Notes under the pieces: model-generated | The model's database searches: none | What the model was told of the DNA's origin: nothing | What the model saw: the letters and a program-made list of their open reading frames with translations, nothing else | Shown: in pieces, positions 50,083 through 59,827 of the stretch | How positions within the stretch are numbered: position 1 is the first letter of the stretch | Layout of the letters: every line of letters begins with the position of its first letter | Translations under genes and position numbers: made by a program | From: an uncultured Ruminococcus sp. | GTDB lineage: Bacteria; Bacillota; Clostridia; Oscillospirales; Ruminococcaceae | Assembly: GCA_947178195.1 (NCBI GenBank) | Contig: CAMWXM010000001.1 | Span: 1 to 59,838, forward strand | DNA: 59,838 nt | Reading direction: 5' to 3'

Positions 50083-52098
50083 TTACAGTATCCTTTTAAA
50101 CTGTTTTTCAATATCTCTTTTTGAGAGAGTGAACATAACAGGTCTGCCGTGAGGGCAATGCCTTATATTTTCATTATAAAACACCTGTTCCGCCAGTCTC
50201 TGAAGCTCCTCTGTAGCGTTTTTGTCATTTGCCTTTATAGCCGCCTTGCATGCAAGATCGTGAAGAGTATCGTCAAGCTGTCTTGTTTGTGGGTCAATTT
50301 TATTAAGATAAAGGTTTTCGGCAATTTCAGGTATGACCTCGTCCATATCCAAATGTTCGAGAATAACAGGAACGGCTGTCACCTTGACAAAGGGAGCACA
50401 GGAGACGTCTATTTTAAATCCCATATTTTCAAGATTTTCCATATTTTCTTCTATCGCACAGCATTCCTTTTCCGAAAGAAGAATCTTTATTTCAGTCAGC
50501 AGCGTCTGGCTGTCGGCAGCGGTACACTGTGTCCTGAGCTTTTCAAAAATCACACGCTCATGAGCAGCATGTTTATCTATCATTATCACATTATCGCCTG
50601 ACTGAGCCATAATATAATTTTTGAAAAGTTCTCCGACTACTTTAATTTCAGGCTTTTCTTCCGGTTTTTCGGCTTCTTCACAGTCTGCCGGCTGAGCTTT
50701 TTTAAAGGATTCCCGGCTTATATAGGAAAATCTGCTGAAGCCTTCTTCCTCTTCGATTTCTTCAACCTCTTCCGGTTCAACGATTATTTTAACGTTTTCG
50801 GCATATGCCGTTTTGCACGAGCCAAGCCTCTGGAGATTTGAATCGGTTTCGGAAATCTCATATTCTTTAACCGGAGCGTATTCTGATTTCAAAACAGGTT
50901 TGATGATATTTTCATCGACGTTATGCTGAATATCGGGTGTTATTTTAGGTTTGATCTCAATTTCTATCTCATTTTTTTTCTCATCATCAGAATTTTCCGT
51001 AATATTATCGGAAATTTTCTGCTGTTCAAACTTTTCCGGCTCAAAGGGTTTTGTCTTATAAAATTCCTCAGACCTTCTTTCCTCTTTCAGATGAAATTCA
51101 TAAATAAGACCAGATTCCATAAGCGCATTTTTTACCGCAAAATAAACACAATCAAAAACGATTTTTTCATTTGAAAATCTAACCTCCGCCTTAGCAGGGT
51201 GGACGTTTACATCTACGGTCGCAGGCGGCAACTCCAGTTTAAGAACACAAGCAGGAAATTTTCCGCCCATAACAAGGTTTTTATATGCTTCCTCCAGAGA
51301 AACACGGCATGTGACTGAGCGTACATATCTGTCGTTTATAAAAAAATTCTGAAAAGAACGGTTTGATTTTGAATAAAGAGGCTTTATTATATATCCTTTT
51401 ACAGTAATGCTGTTTTCCGAATAATTTACAGGTATCAGGTCACGGGCAAAATCCTTTCCATAAATACCATAAATCGCCGAATACAGCTTTCCATCTCCTG
51501 CGGAGATAAATTCCGTCTTGTTATCCTTTATAAGCTTGAATGAAATTTCAGGATGCGACAAAACGATTTTCTGCATTATGGAAACAATTGCATTAGCCTC
51601 TGTGGAATCCTTTTTCATGAATTTCCGTCTTACCGGAACGTTAAAGAAAATATCCCTTATCATTATCGTTGTTCCATCAGGACAGCCTGTTTTTTCACAG
51701 CATTTTTCAATGCTGCCCTCAATAATATAATTAGTACCCAGTTCATCGGCTTTCTGCTTTGTAAGAAGTTCCACCTTTGAGACTGCCGAAACGGAAGCCA
51801 GAGCCTCCCCCCTGAAGCCCAGCGTCATGATATTATCAAGATCGTCTTTAGAGGAAATTTTACTGGTAGCATGCCGCTTGAAGGCTGTGGCTACCTGGTC
51901 ATGAGCGATCCCACAGCCGTCGTCGGTGATACGCATATACGTTGTTCCACCGTTTTTTATTTCAACGGTAACATGCTTTGCTCCTGCATCAATAGAATTT
52001 TCAAGCAGTTCCTTTATTACCGAAGCCGGTCTTTCTATGACCTCTCCTGCGGCAATAAGCTCGGAAACAGCCTTGCTCAGAAGATTAATTGCTGCCAT
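50083..52098 (-). CDS. mutL: DNA mismatch repair protein MutL
   Basis: The 671-residue protein has an N-terminal GHKL ATPase (VIKELLENSIDAGA, DDGCGI, LGFRGEALASV), an acidic linker (about 350-490), and a C-terminal endonuclease domain. The nuclease motif is present as MIDKHAAHERVIFEKL (canonical DQHAxxExxxxE with Lys for Gln), and the zinc motif CPHGRP lies at about 648. The ATG at 52098 has AAAGGA upstream; the ATG at 52104 is too close to that site. It follows mutS by 63 bases. Confidence 0.96.
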   Translation of the reverse strand: MAAINLLSKAVSELIAAGEVIERPASVIKELLENSIDAGAKHVTVEIKNGGTTYMRITDDGCGIAHDQVATAFKRHATSKISSKDDLDNIMTLGFRGEALASVSAVSKVELLTKQKADELGTNYIIEGSIEKCCEKTGCPDGTTIMIRDIFFNVPVRRKFMKKDSTEANAIVSIMQKIVLSHPEISFKLIKDNKTEFISAGDGKLYSAIYGIYGKDFARDLIPVNYSENSITVKGYIIKPLYSKSNRSFQNFFINDRYVRSVTCRVSLEEAYKNLVMGGKFPACVLKLELPPATVDVNVHPAKAEVRFSNEKIVFDCVYFAVKNALMESGLIYEFHLKEERRSEEFYKTKPFEPEKFEQQKISDNITENSDDEKKNEIEIEIKPKITPDIQHNVDENIIKPVLKSEYAPVKEYEISETDSNLQRLGSCKTAYAENVKIIVEPEEVEEIEEEEGFSRFSYISRESFKKAQPADCEEAEKPEEKPEIKVVGELFKNYIMAQSGDNVIMIDKHAAHERVIFEKLRTQCTAADSQTLLTEIKILLSEKECCAIEENMENLENMGFKIDVSCAPFVKVTAVPVILEHLDMDEVIPEIAENLYLNKIDPQTRQLDDTLHDLACKAAIKANDKNATEELQRLAEQVFYNENIRHCPHGRPVMFTLSKRDIEKQFKRIL

Positions 52099-52161
52099 AA
52101 ACATTCCTTTCCTTTTGCCTGTTTACATAAATCAAATCACGTATCATTTATTTAAACAGAC

Positions 52162-54765
52162 TCAATCTGCAAGCTTTACAAGTTCCTCTAAAAATTCCCT
52201 GCATTCCATATCGTTTAATTCATTCACATGTGTCTTGCGGAGTTTGTCAGCTAAAATATCACGATTTAAAATTTCAAAGCTCATCTGGTCATCGTCCTGC
52301 TGTTTTTTTATCGGTTTATTTTCGGTCTCCATATCGGCAAGAAGCTCCCTTGCTCTTTTCAGCACCTTATCGGGAAGTCCGGCAAGTTTTGCGACCTCGA
52401 TTCCATAGCTTTCGTCAACGCCGCCCTTTACGATCTTACGTAAGAATCTGATGCTGTCTCCGCTGCGCCTTACTGCAATGCTGTAATTTTTTACCCCGTC
52501 CATGGTGTTTTCAAGCTCAATAAGCTCATGGTAGTGAGTAGCAAAAAGCGTCTTACAGCCAAGCTTTTTTGAATTGCAGATATGTTCAGCCACAGCCCTT
52601 GCGATGCTTATACCGTCAAATGTGGACGTACCTCTTCCCACCTCGTCTAAAATAACAAGACTGTTTTTAGTGGCAAATTTAAGTATATCCGCAACCTCGC
52701 TCATTTCAACCATAAAGGTACTCTGTCCTGCGGTAAGGTCGTCCGAAGCGCCCACTCTTGTGAAAATCCTGTCCACTACCGATATTTTCGCATAAGAAGC
52801 CGGAACAAAACAGCCTATCTGTGCCATAAGGGTTATAAGAGCTGTCTGACGCATATACGTTGATTTACCCGACATATTCGGCCCTGTTATGATAGACATT
52901 CTGCAGGAATTGTTATCAAGATAAACGTCATTGGGAACAAATACCTCATCGGTCAGCATAAGCTCCACCACCGGGTGACGTCCGTCACGGATATCAATAA
53001 CTCCGTCTATAGCTATTTCAGGCCGTACATAATTATTTTTCATTGACACATTTGCAAAGGAAGCCAAGACGTCCGTCGCAGCAACAGCGGCAGCAGTACG
53101 TTGTACGCTTTGAAGCTTGGAGCATAAAAAGTCACGTATCTCAGTAAAAATATCAGCTTCAAGCCGCAGTGACTTATCCTTTGCGCCGAGAATATTGTTT
53201 TCAGCATTTTTAAGCTCTTCTGTAATAAATCTCTCGCAATTGGCAAGAGTCTGTTTTCTTATGTAATTTTCCGGAATAAGGTCGTAATAGGAACGAGTCA
53301 CCTCGATATAATAGCCGAATATTCTGTTAAAGCCTATTTTCAGATTTTTGATACCTGTTTTTTCACGTTCCTTCTGGGCAATATCCTCGATAATGCTTTT
53401 GCCGTCGTTCATAATATGTCGAAGCTCGTCCAACTCCTTGTTAAAGCCGTCTTTTATAACGCCGCCGTCCTTTACCGTTACAGGCGGCTCGTCCTCTATG
53501 GCATTTTCAACAAGGTCAGATATATCCTCAAGAGTCGATATGCTGTTTTCAAGAGAATCTATAAGCTTTGAACCTGAAAGCTTTTTAAGCTGCGCTTTAA
53601 GCTCTGGTAGCTGCAAAGATGTGACCGACAACGATTTCAGATCTCTCGGAGTTGCAGTTTTATACATGACCCTTGTCATAAGGCGTTCAAGGTCATATAT
53701 ATTTTCCAGAATACTGCATACGTCCATAAGCACTATAGGATTTTTCACAAATTGTTCTACCGCTTCCAGTCTGTCGATAATTCTTGCGGGACTTGTAAGC
53801 GGCTGTTCTATATAGGTTTTCAAAAGACGTTTTCCCATAGACGTTTTTGTAGAATCCAACACCCATAAAAGCGAACCTTTTTTCTCTTTGTTGCGCATAG
53901 TTTCGGTAAGCTCAAGATTTCTCCTTGCTGTAAGGTCAAGAGCCATTACCGAAGTCGAATCCTGTCTCTCAATAGAAGTAAATCTTCCCGTAAGAGTTTT
54001 CTGTGTATCGGCAATATATATAAAAAGTCCACATACGGCGTTTACATCAGTTCCCTGCTCCGCCAGTCCCAGCATATCGAAAGAAGAAGCTGAAAACTGG
54101 CTCAGAACAGCCTCCCTGCCATTTTCAACAGTAAATTTTTCCGATTCGTTCAGCGTTACAAGACAGCCCAGTTTTATTTTAATAAAATCAAGAACTGTTT
54201 TAAGCAGCAGAAAATCAGGGTTAAAAATAATTTCCGCCGGATTATATCTTGACAATATATCTATGATTTTCGCTTCCGGTCTTTTTTCGGTGACCTGCAT
54301 AAGATGCGCTTCTCCGGTTGAAATATCCGCAAAGCAAAGACCGCAGCTTTCACCGTCATAATAAGCGCAGCAGATATAATTATTGCTTTCCTCATTGAGC
54401 ATACTGCTTTCAATAAGAGTACCGGGAGTTACTATCCTTATAACGTCCCTCTTGACTATGCCCCTGCTGTCGGAAGGATCGGTAAGCTGTTCACATATAG
54501 CCACCTTATAGCCAATATCTATAAGCTTTTTAATATATATGTCGCTGCTGTGGTGTGGAACGCCGCACATAGGCGCTTTTTCAGTCAATCCGCAGTCTTT
54601 TCCGGTCAGAGTAAGCTCCAAAGCCTTTGACACCACAAGAGCATCGTCAAAAAACATTTCATAAAAATCGCCCACACGAAAAAACAGTATTGTGTCCGGA
54701 TATGTTTCCTTGACTTCAAGATACTGCACCATCATCGGTGAGATTCTGGCTTTATCCACTTCCAT
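52162..54765 (-). CDS. mutS: DNA mismatch repair protein MutS
   Basis: MutS recognises mismatches. The 867 residues begin with the mismatch-reading domain (ILFFRVGDFYEMFFDDA), include lever and clamp domains, and end with the ATPase: Walker A GPNMSGKSTYMRQ, Walker B VILDEVGRGTSTFDG and ATHYHELIEL. The C-terminal helix-turn-helix is present. It starts 3 bases after ylbF. Confidence 0.97.
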   Translation of the reverse strand: MEVDKARISPMMVQYLEVKETYPDTILFFRVGDFYEMFFDDALVVSKALELTLTGKDCGLTEKAPMCGVPHHSSDIYIKKLIDIGYKVAICEQLTDPSDSRGIVKRDVIRIVTPGTLIESSMLNEESNNYICCAYYDGESCGLCFADISTGEAHLMQVTEKRPEAKIIDILSRYNPAEIIFNPDFLLLKTVLDFIKIKLGCLVTLNESEKFTVENGREAVLSQFSASSFDMLGLAEQGTDVNAVCGLFIYIADTQKTLTGRFTSIERQDSTSVMALDLTARRNLELTETMRNKEKKGSLLWVLDSTKTSMGKRLLKTYIEQPLTSPARIIDRLEAVEQFVKNPIVLMDVCSILENIYDLERLMTRVMYKTATPRDLKSLSVTSLQLPELKAQLKKLSGSKLIDSLENSISTLEDISDLVENAIEDEPPVTVKDGGVIKDGFNKELDELRHIMNDGKSIIEDIAQKEREKTGIKNLKIGFNRIFGYYIEVTRSYYDLIPENYIRKQTLANCERFITEELKNAENNILGAKDKSLRLEADIFTEIRDFLCSKLQSVQRTAAAVAATDVLASFANVSMKNNYVRPEIAIDGVIDIRDGRHPVVELMLTDEVFVPNDVYLDNNSCRMSIITGPNMSGKSTYMRQTALITLMAQIGCFVPASYAKISVVDRIFTRVGASDDLTAGQSTFMVEMSEVADILKFATKNSLVILDEVGRGTSTFDGISIARAVAEHICNSKKLGCKTLFATHYHELIELENTMDGVKNYSIAVRRSGDSIRFLRKIVKGGVDESYGIEVAKLAGLPDKVLKRARELLADMETENKPIKKQQDDDQMSFEILNRDILADKLRKTHVNELNDMECREFLEELVKLAD

Positions 54766-54768
54766 TGT

Positions 54769-55176
54769 TTAATGACAACCTCCGCATGTCGAGCAGCTTC
54801 CCGAGCATCCGCTTGGCTGTGACGGACAAGTTTCAGGGTCTTCCCCATTAGCGGAAGCCGTAATGATATTATTGATTTCCGCAAGCATTCCATCCATAGC
54901 ATTTTTTGCGGCATTAAAAGCCACCATATTAGGATTTACCATAATTTCCCCATAAATATTTTTAATAACCCCATCTAACTCCTTGAGCTTATCGGCGTCC
55001 TTATCGGTTTTTGACATTTCCATATTAAGCTCATATCTCTTGGAAGAAAAGTCATTGATAAGCTTCTGGAGCTCATCGTCCTTATCATTTTTTTCCTTAG
55101 CGTCAATATAAGCCTTATATCTTTCGTCAGCCTGAATAAGCTTGCCCAGTTCTCTTGTCATTTCAATTATATCCAT
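54769..55176 (-). CDS. ylbF: YlbF-family protein with Cys-rich tail
   Basis: The 135-residue protein is all helical (MTRELGKLIQADERYKAYID, DELQKLINDFSSKRYELNME), matching the YlbF/YmcA family. The tail has six cysteines (ETCPSQPSGCSGSCSTCGGCH, with variants). In Bacillus, YlbF and YmcA form a complex with YaaT that holds Fe-S clusters and helps RNase Y process RNA. It lies 3 bases from both miaB and mutS. Confidence 0.85.
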   Translation of the reverse strand: MDIIEMTRELGKLIQADERYKAYIDAKEKNDKDDELQKLINDFSSKRYELNMEMSKTDKDADKLKELDGVIKNIYGEIMVNPNMVAFNAAKNAMDGMLAEINNIITASANGEDPETCPSQPSGCSGSCSTCGGCH

Positions 55177-55179
55177 TTT

Positions 55180-56628
55180 TCATATCTCCTTTTTTATTTT
55201 TCCCACAACAGCCCAGTTTTTTGCTTCTGTTATTTCCACATTAACAAAGCTGCCCGTCAGGGATTCGCTTCCTTCAAATTCAACTATAACAAATTCGCTG
55301 CTTTTGCCGGTCATAAAACCGTCCTTTTTGCTTTTTCCGTCAACTAAAACTCTCATAGTCCTGCCAATAAACCGCTTGTAATTTTCAGTGGATATTTCAC
55401 GCTGCAAGCTTAAAAGCTCGGTCATTCTGCGGCTTTTTTCATCATCTGATATACAGTCAGTCATTTCTGCTGCCTTCGTTCCCGAACGCTTTGAATAAAT
55501 AAACGAATATATGTTATCATATTTTACTTGTTTCATAAGCTTCAGGGTAAGCTCAAAATCCTCACGACTTTCATTTGGAAAGCCAACAATAATATCGGTA
55601 GTAAAGGAAAAATCAGGAATAAAACTTCTTGCATAATCTATAGTCTCCAGATATTTTTTAATAGTATATCTGCGGTTCATTTTACAAAGTATCTCATCGC
55701 TTCCGCTCTGAACTGGAAGATGAAGATGTTTTCCTATTTTTTCACATTTTATAATAGTATCTATAAGCTTTCTTCCGGCGTCCTTAGGATGAGAGGACAT
55801 GAAACGTATAACAAAATCCCCGTCTATTGCATTTATTCTTTCAAGCAGTTCGGGAAAATCAATATTTTCCTCTAAATCGCTGCCGTAGGAATTAACATTC
55901 TGCCCTAAAAGCATTATTTCCTTATATCCGTCAGATACAAGTTTTTTTACCTCATTTACAATATTTTCCGGTTTTCTGCTTCTTTCCCTGCCTCTGACAT
56001 AGGGCACAATACAGTATGTACAGAAGTTATTGCAGCCGAACATAACAGGTACTGACGCCTTGAAGCTGCTGTCTCGTTTCTGTTCCAGCTCCCATACGGG
56101 AATTTTCTCGCCGTTTTTGTACTGGTCCGGACATAATATACGTTTTTTTCCCGAAAGCTTTTCCAGCACTATAGCCGGGAGCTTATCCAGCGCCGACGGA
56201 GCAAAAACAATATCCACAAATTTATAAGAGCTGTTTATCCTATCGGTCACATGCTCAAGGGACGCCATACAGCCGCAGATACCGATAATCATATGAGGTT
56301 TTTCTTCCTTACAGCGTTTCAGTATTCCAAGATTTCCGAAAACCCTGTCCTCCGCATTTTCTCTTACAGCGCAGGTATTGAAGATAACCATATCCGCCTT
56401 TTCGTAATTTTCGGTAAGGGTAAATCCCATTTTCAGAAGCATATCTTTTATTTTTTCGCCGTCGGAAACATTCAGCTGACAGCCATAGCTGTGTACGCAG
56501 GCTGACGGAGGCGTATTATGTTTGGAGAGAATTTCCCATACGGCCGAAATATTTTCATTGATAGTTTTTTCCGGTTTCAATTCTGTTCTCCGTTCAGATC
56601 GTTGACTTTTTGCGGCAGTATTTATCAA
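55180..56628 (-). CDS. miaB: tRNA-2-methylthio-N6-dimethylallyladenosine synthase
   Basis: MiaB adds a methylthio group to i6A37 of tRNA, acting after MiaA. The 482 residues have an N-terminal methylthiotransferase domain (HSYGCQLNVSDGEKI, FNTCAVRENAEDR) with cluster cysteines. The radical-SAM motif follows (PVMFGCNNFCTYCIVPYVRG), then a TRAM domain at the end. It starts at TTG 56628, overlapping the mtnN stop; the ribosome binding site is weak, so coupling is likely. Confidence 0.95.
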   Translation of the reverse strand: MINTAAKSQRSERRTELKPEKTINENISAVWEILSKHNTPPSACVHSYGCQLNVSDGEKIKDMLLKMGFTLTENYEKADMVIFNTCAVRENAEDRVFGNLGILKRCKEEKPHMIIGICGCMASLEHVTDRINSSYKFVDIVFAPSALDKLPAIVLEKLSGKKRILCPDQYKNGEKIPVWELEQKRDSSFKASVPVMFGCNNFCTYCIVPYVRGRERSRKPENIVNEVKKLVSDGYKEIMLLGQNVNSYGSDLEENIDFPELLERINAIDGDFVIRFMSSHPKDAGRKLIDTIIKCEKIGKHLHLPVQSGSDEILCKMNRRYTIKKYLETIDYARSFIPDFSFTTDIIVGFPNESREDFELTLKLMKQVKYDNIYSFIYSKRSGTKAAEMTDCISDDEKSRRMTELLSLQREISTENYKRFIGRTMRVLVDGKSKKDGFMTGKSSEFVIVEFEGSESLTGSFVNVEITEAKNWAVVGKIKKEI

Positions 56629-57308
56629 AGTTTTTCTATAGTATCCAGAACTATTTCCGCTACCGTTTTAGCAGCGATTTTTTCAAATTCATCAAAAGAC
56701 ATTTCGCCCTCGTCGTCTGCATTGTCAGAAATGCATCTTACGCTTACAAAAGGAATATTGTTCCTGTATGCACATTGACCTACAGCAGCCGTTTCCATAT
56801 CTACGGCAAGAGGAGTAAGTCTGGTGCAGATATCCTCTTTCAGCTTATTGTCTGATACAAACGCTTCACCGGAAACTATCCTTCCCACATGATTAGGTAT
56901 CTTTTTTTCATTGCATACCTCACCGACTGCTTTTATAAGATTAACATCTGCCTCAAACATTGAATGATAAGGAGGATAATTTTCAAGCAAACGCAGTTCA
57001 AGGTCATGTGAGCAGACAGCGTCCGAGATAACAATATCGCAAACCTTTACTTTGTTATTCATTCCTCCTGCAACGCCTGTATTAATAATAGCGTCAACAT
57101 CAAATTTATCTATCATGACCTGTGTGCATAAAGCGGCATTTACCTTTGCAATACCGCAGCAGGCATTTATGATAAGCTTATCTTTATATGTACAGATATA
57201 AAAATCATATCCCGCATAAGTCTTTACCACAGCGTCATTTAAAACGTTCCTGATATCGGCAAGCTCTGAGGGCATTGCACCGATTATTCCTATAGTTTTC
57301 ATTTCCAT
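56625..57308 (-). CDS. mtnN: 5'-methylthioadenosine/S-adenosylhomocysteine nucleosidase
   Basis: MtnN hydrolyses MTA and SAH to adenine, clearing products of SAM-dependent reactions such as those of MiaB. The 227 residues show IIGAMPSELADI, INTGVAGGMN, the active-site DMETAAVGQCAY segment and FVSVRCISDNADD. The ATG at 57308 was preferred to 57302 because AAAGGA lies 8 bases upstream. It leads the miaB-mutSL-hfq run. Confidence 0.94.
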   Translation of the reverse strand: MEMKTIGIIGAMPSELADIRNVLNDAVVKTYAGYDFYICTYKDKLIINACCGIAKVNAALCTQVMIDKFDVDAIINTGVAGGMNNKVKVCDIVISDAVCSHDLELRLLENYPPYHSMFEADVNLIKAVGEVCNEKKIPNHVGRIVSGEAFVSDNKLKEDICTRLTPLAVDMETAAVGQCAYRNNIPFVSVRCISDNADDEGEMSFDEFEKIAAKTVAEIVLDTIEKL

Positions 57309-57349
57309 TTCCAATTTCCTTTCATCACAAAAAAATATGTTCATAAATT

Positions 57350-57378
57350 ATTATATCAGATTTCTTTAAATCTTGCAA
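57350..57378 (-). promoter_or_regulatory. Sigma-A promoter of the mtnN-miaB-mutSL run
   Basis: On the minus strand TTGCAA (57373-57378) and TATAAT (57350-57355) are 17 bases apart, with TGA before the -10 as an extended element. The start of transcription would lie about 35 bases before mtnN. Confidence 0.72.
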
Positions 57379-57417
57379 CCTTTTAGAAAGATTTTTTCAG
57401 ATGTTATCCGACAAAAT

Positions 57418-57459
57418 CTGCGCCGCACAAGAACCGAATAAAGTCCTTGTGCGGCGCAG
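57418..57459 (-). terminator. Rho-independent terminator after the anti-sigma gene
   Basis: A perfect 14-base stem (CTGCGCCGCACAAG with CTTGTGCGGCGCAG) with a 14-base loop is followed by ATTTTG on the minus strand. It ends the sigma/anti-sigma operon and isolates it from mtnN. Confidence 0.85.
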
Positions 57460-57494
57460 CCTGTATTTTTGTTCTGCACTTGTTTATCTGTTTA

Positions 57495-59171
57495 TTATTT
57501 TATTTCCATAAGCTTTACAACACCATTAGCTATATTTCCCGGCGTAGGATCGGTGTTAAACAAATTATCCGGCGCTACCGCATAGAAATCTTCGTCCGCA
57601 TAATCCTCCGGAATAATGTATCCATAGGTGATGGTTTTTGTCTGACTGGGTTCAAAGGTATATTTCCATGAGCTTCTGCCGCCGTAATCTTTATTTGAAG
57701 CATAATCTGGTTCAGTGAGTAAAACCTCAAAATCCTTGGAGTAAATTATAAGTCCACCGTTAGTATATATGCTTCCAGTTAGGTCGGTTTTGTTTGTTAT
57801 TTCATAGGTTACAAAAAGCATTTTTGCATTGTCGGGAGTAACGCCGTCAGCATCATTTAAAAATTCCCAATGCGCCTCAGAAACATTTCCAGTCACATCG
57901 CCGACTCTGCTGCCTGTAATTTTCCATTCCATCGTTATTGGTTCGACTTCACCGCGCTCAAACGCTTCATCAATATAGTCCGTACATTCAACAGGAGTGT
58001 TTACAGGAATTCTTTCGGCCTTTTGAGCGGCTTTTGCCATATTTGCATTATATTTTTTGATGTCTTCTTCATCGTCGTTCAATTCGTCATAAGGCGGAAC
58101 ATATACCACATCTGAATTGTCGAATTTAACATCGTATTTATCGGCAAAACCTTTTTCAATATCGAAAGCAAATTCATATAATGTTGGGAAATCGTCCGTA
58201 TCTATATCATATACCTGAACGGACAGCCTTTTTGCCGTCTTTAAAGGAGGAACGAATTTCCATTCCCAGTTTTCATAAGAATCGTTATGAATAATTTCAA
58301 GTTCTTCGCCATTCTGGTCAAAAATTCTTATGGACTGTCTTTTTGCCAGACCCTCTATTGAAACGGTCGTTTTAAACGGAGTTATATCAACGCTTTCTAA
58401 GGTTATACCGTCCTTTGTTTCGTTTATTTCATAAATTCTGTTGTTGCTTGTATCAGGGGTTACATTCGCTTTAAATTCAAACTTATCATCAGCGTAGGCG
58501 GATATAGATGTCTTTTCGGGTTCATAAACGTTAGCCGCATAGTTATAAGTCATAAGCTTGCCGTTAATACCCTGTAAACCGTAAATGGAAATTTCAAGCT
58601 CCGACTCTTCCTTAACATCAAGATTGGTATAGTACATTGTTTCATAAAATACTCCGTCATCAGATTTTACAAAGCCTAACTCTGGATAATCGAGGTTTTC
58701 GTAGTCATAAACTCTGTCTATGCTTTTTCCGTTAAGCTTAGCTGAAATATGTGCGCTTACGGTGGTCATTCTCTTTAAATCTTCATCATTTGGAGTAAGC
58801 GCTAAGGCTATGGCAAGATTTTGACCGTCACAGTAAACGCTCTGCATGGTAATATTGGCGGACATCTGCTTTTCTTCGTCGTTTACGGGCTTCGCAAAAG
58901 CCGATAAGTCCATTTTTTTCTCTGGGTCTTTTGTGTATACCTCTTTATGGCTTACGTCAAATGCGCTACGGAAATATGCCGCTGTTGCCGTTGCCGAAAA
59001 TACCAGCGTTGCAGCTGCAACTGTACCGATAACAAAAATTTTCTTATGAGTATATTTTTTAACGAGGGGGGCGTCTGCCCTTATTATGCCGTATGCTTCG
59101 CTGCATTTTTCATTTACAATATCGGGAACATCAATATGTTCGTCAAAATTATTACTTATTCTTTTTTTCAT
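57495..59171 (-). CDS. DUF4179-type anti-sigma factor
   Basis: The 558-residue protein has a short cytoplasmic N-terminus (about 1-43), one membrane helix (KIFVIGTVAAATLVFSATA and on) and a large extracellular region. The first part of that region (about 90-230, VYTKDPEKKMDLSAFAKPVN onward) matches the DUF4179 style; the rest is beta-rich with SxTDLTGSIYTNGGL-like strands. The cytoplasmic part probably holds the sigma factor. It overlaps the sigma gene by 4 bases (ATGA). AAAGGA precedes the start. Confidence 0.82.
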   Translation of the reverse strand: MKKRISNNFDEHIDVPDIVNEKCSEAYGIIRADAPLVKKYTHKKIFVIGTVAAATLVFSATATAAYFRSAFDVSHKEVYTKDPEKKMDLSAFAKPVNDEEKQMSANITMQSVYCDGQNLAIALALTPNDEDLKRMTTVSAHISAKLNGKSIDRVYDYENLDYPELGFVKSDDGVFYETMYYTNLDVKEESELEISIYGLQGINGKLMTYNYAANVYEPEKTSISAYADDKFEFKANVTPDTSNNRIYEINETKDGITLESVDITPFKTTVSIEGLAKRQSIRIFDQNGEELEIIHNDSYENWEWKFVPPLKTAKRLSVQVYDIDTDDFPTLYEFAFDIEKGFADKYDVKFDNSDVVYVPPYDELNDDEEDIKKYNANMAKAAQKAERIPVNTPVECTDYIDEAFERGEVEPITMEWKITGSRVGDVTGNVSEAHWEFLNDADGVTPDNAKMLFVTYEITNKTDLTGSIYTNGGLIIYSKDFEVLLTEPDYASNKDYGGRSSWKYTFEPSQTKTITYGYIIPEDYADEDFYAVAPDNLFNTDPTPGNIANGVVKLMEIK

Positions 59172-59677
59172 GATGCAGTCCTTTCTTTATAAAGCTCTTT
59201 AAATTCGTTTCTTGCTCTTGAAAGACGAGTCTTTACAGTATTTTCATTCATTTCCAGCATCTGAGCTATCTCTCTTATCTTAAATCCGTGAGAATAATAA
59301 AGCGTCATTATAAGGCGGTGCTTTTCAGAAAGACCATTAAAGCATTCGCTTATGTTTTCTTCGGACATTTCCGAGTCATCTCCCGGCTCGATGTTTTCAT
59401 AGCTTTCAACATAGATCGTCCGGCTGTTTTTTCTTATTATATCGTTGCAGTTGTTTATTAAAATGCGGATAAGCCACGTTTTGAAATATTTCGCTTTGCG
59501 AAGCTTGTCTATATCTTTCCAGCACTTTAATATGGTTTCGGAAATAGCGTCTGCAGCGTCGGCGTCATTGTGAAGTATGGAATACGCTATTTTGTACATT
59601 TCGGGTTTAGCCTCCTCAATTAACGCTATAAAGCTGTCGGGATCCCTTCGTCTGGCTTTTGAAATTAAACTCAACAT
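59168..59677 (-). CDS. ECF-type RNA polymerase sigma factor
   Basis: The 169-residue protein has sigma region 2 (YKIAYSILHNDADAADAISE, then LRKAKYFKTWLIRILINN) and region 4 (GLSEKHRLIMTLYYSHGFKI, NENTVKTRLSRARNEF). It has no extra domains. AAGGAG precedes the ATG. It is coupled to a membrane anti-sigma factor and lies just downstream of an ECF-type promoter, so it probably directs its own transcription. The signal is unknown; related SigV/SigW-type factors respond to cell-wall stress. Confidence 0.93.
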   Translation of the reverse strand: MLSLISKARRRDPDSFIALIEEAKPEMYKIAYSILHNDADAADAISETILKCWKDIDKLRKAKYFKTWLIRILINNCNDIIRKNSRTIYVESYENIEPGDDSEMSEENISECFNGLSEKHRLIMTLYYSHGFKIREIAQMLEMNENTVKTRLSRARNEFKELYKERTAS

Positions 59678-59729
59678 TTTATCACTCCTTTATATTTTTT
59701 GAAATCAAAATTCTGCTTTCTGTAAATTA

Positions 59730-59756
59730 GACGTATTAAAATGCTATATAGTTTCA
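59730..59756 (-). promoter_or_regulatory. ECF-sigma-type autoregulatory promoter
   Basis: On the minus strand TGAAAC (59751-59756) is followed after 17 bases by CGTC (59730-59733). This is the -35/-10 pattern used by Bacillus SigW/SigX/SigV-type factors (TGAAAC-N16/17-CGTC). It lies about 50 bases before the sigma gene. Confidence 0.75.
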
Positions 59757-59798
59757 CAAAATATTTTTTCAAAAATTTTTTTATATAACTATAAATGA

Positions 59799-59827
59799 GC
59801 ATTTTCAGAATGAATTAGTGAAAATGC
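59799..59827. repeat. Inverted repeat near the right edge
   Basis: GCATTTTCA (59799-59807) and TGAAAATGC (59819-59827) form a perfect 9-base inverted repeat around 11 bases. No T-run follows on either strand within view. It could be an operator or the end signal of a gene beyond the window. Confidence 0.4.
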
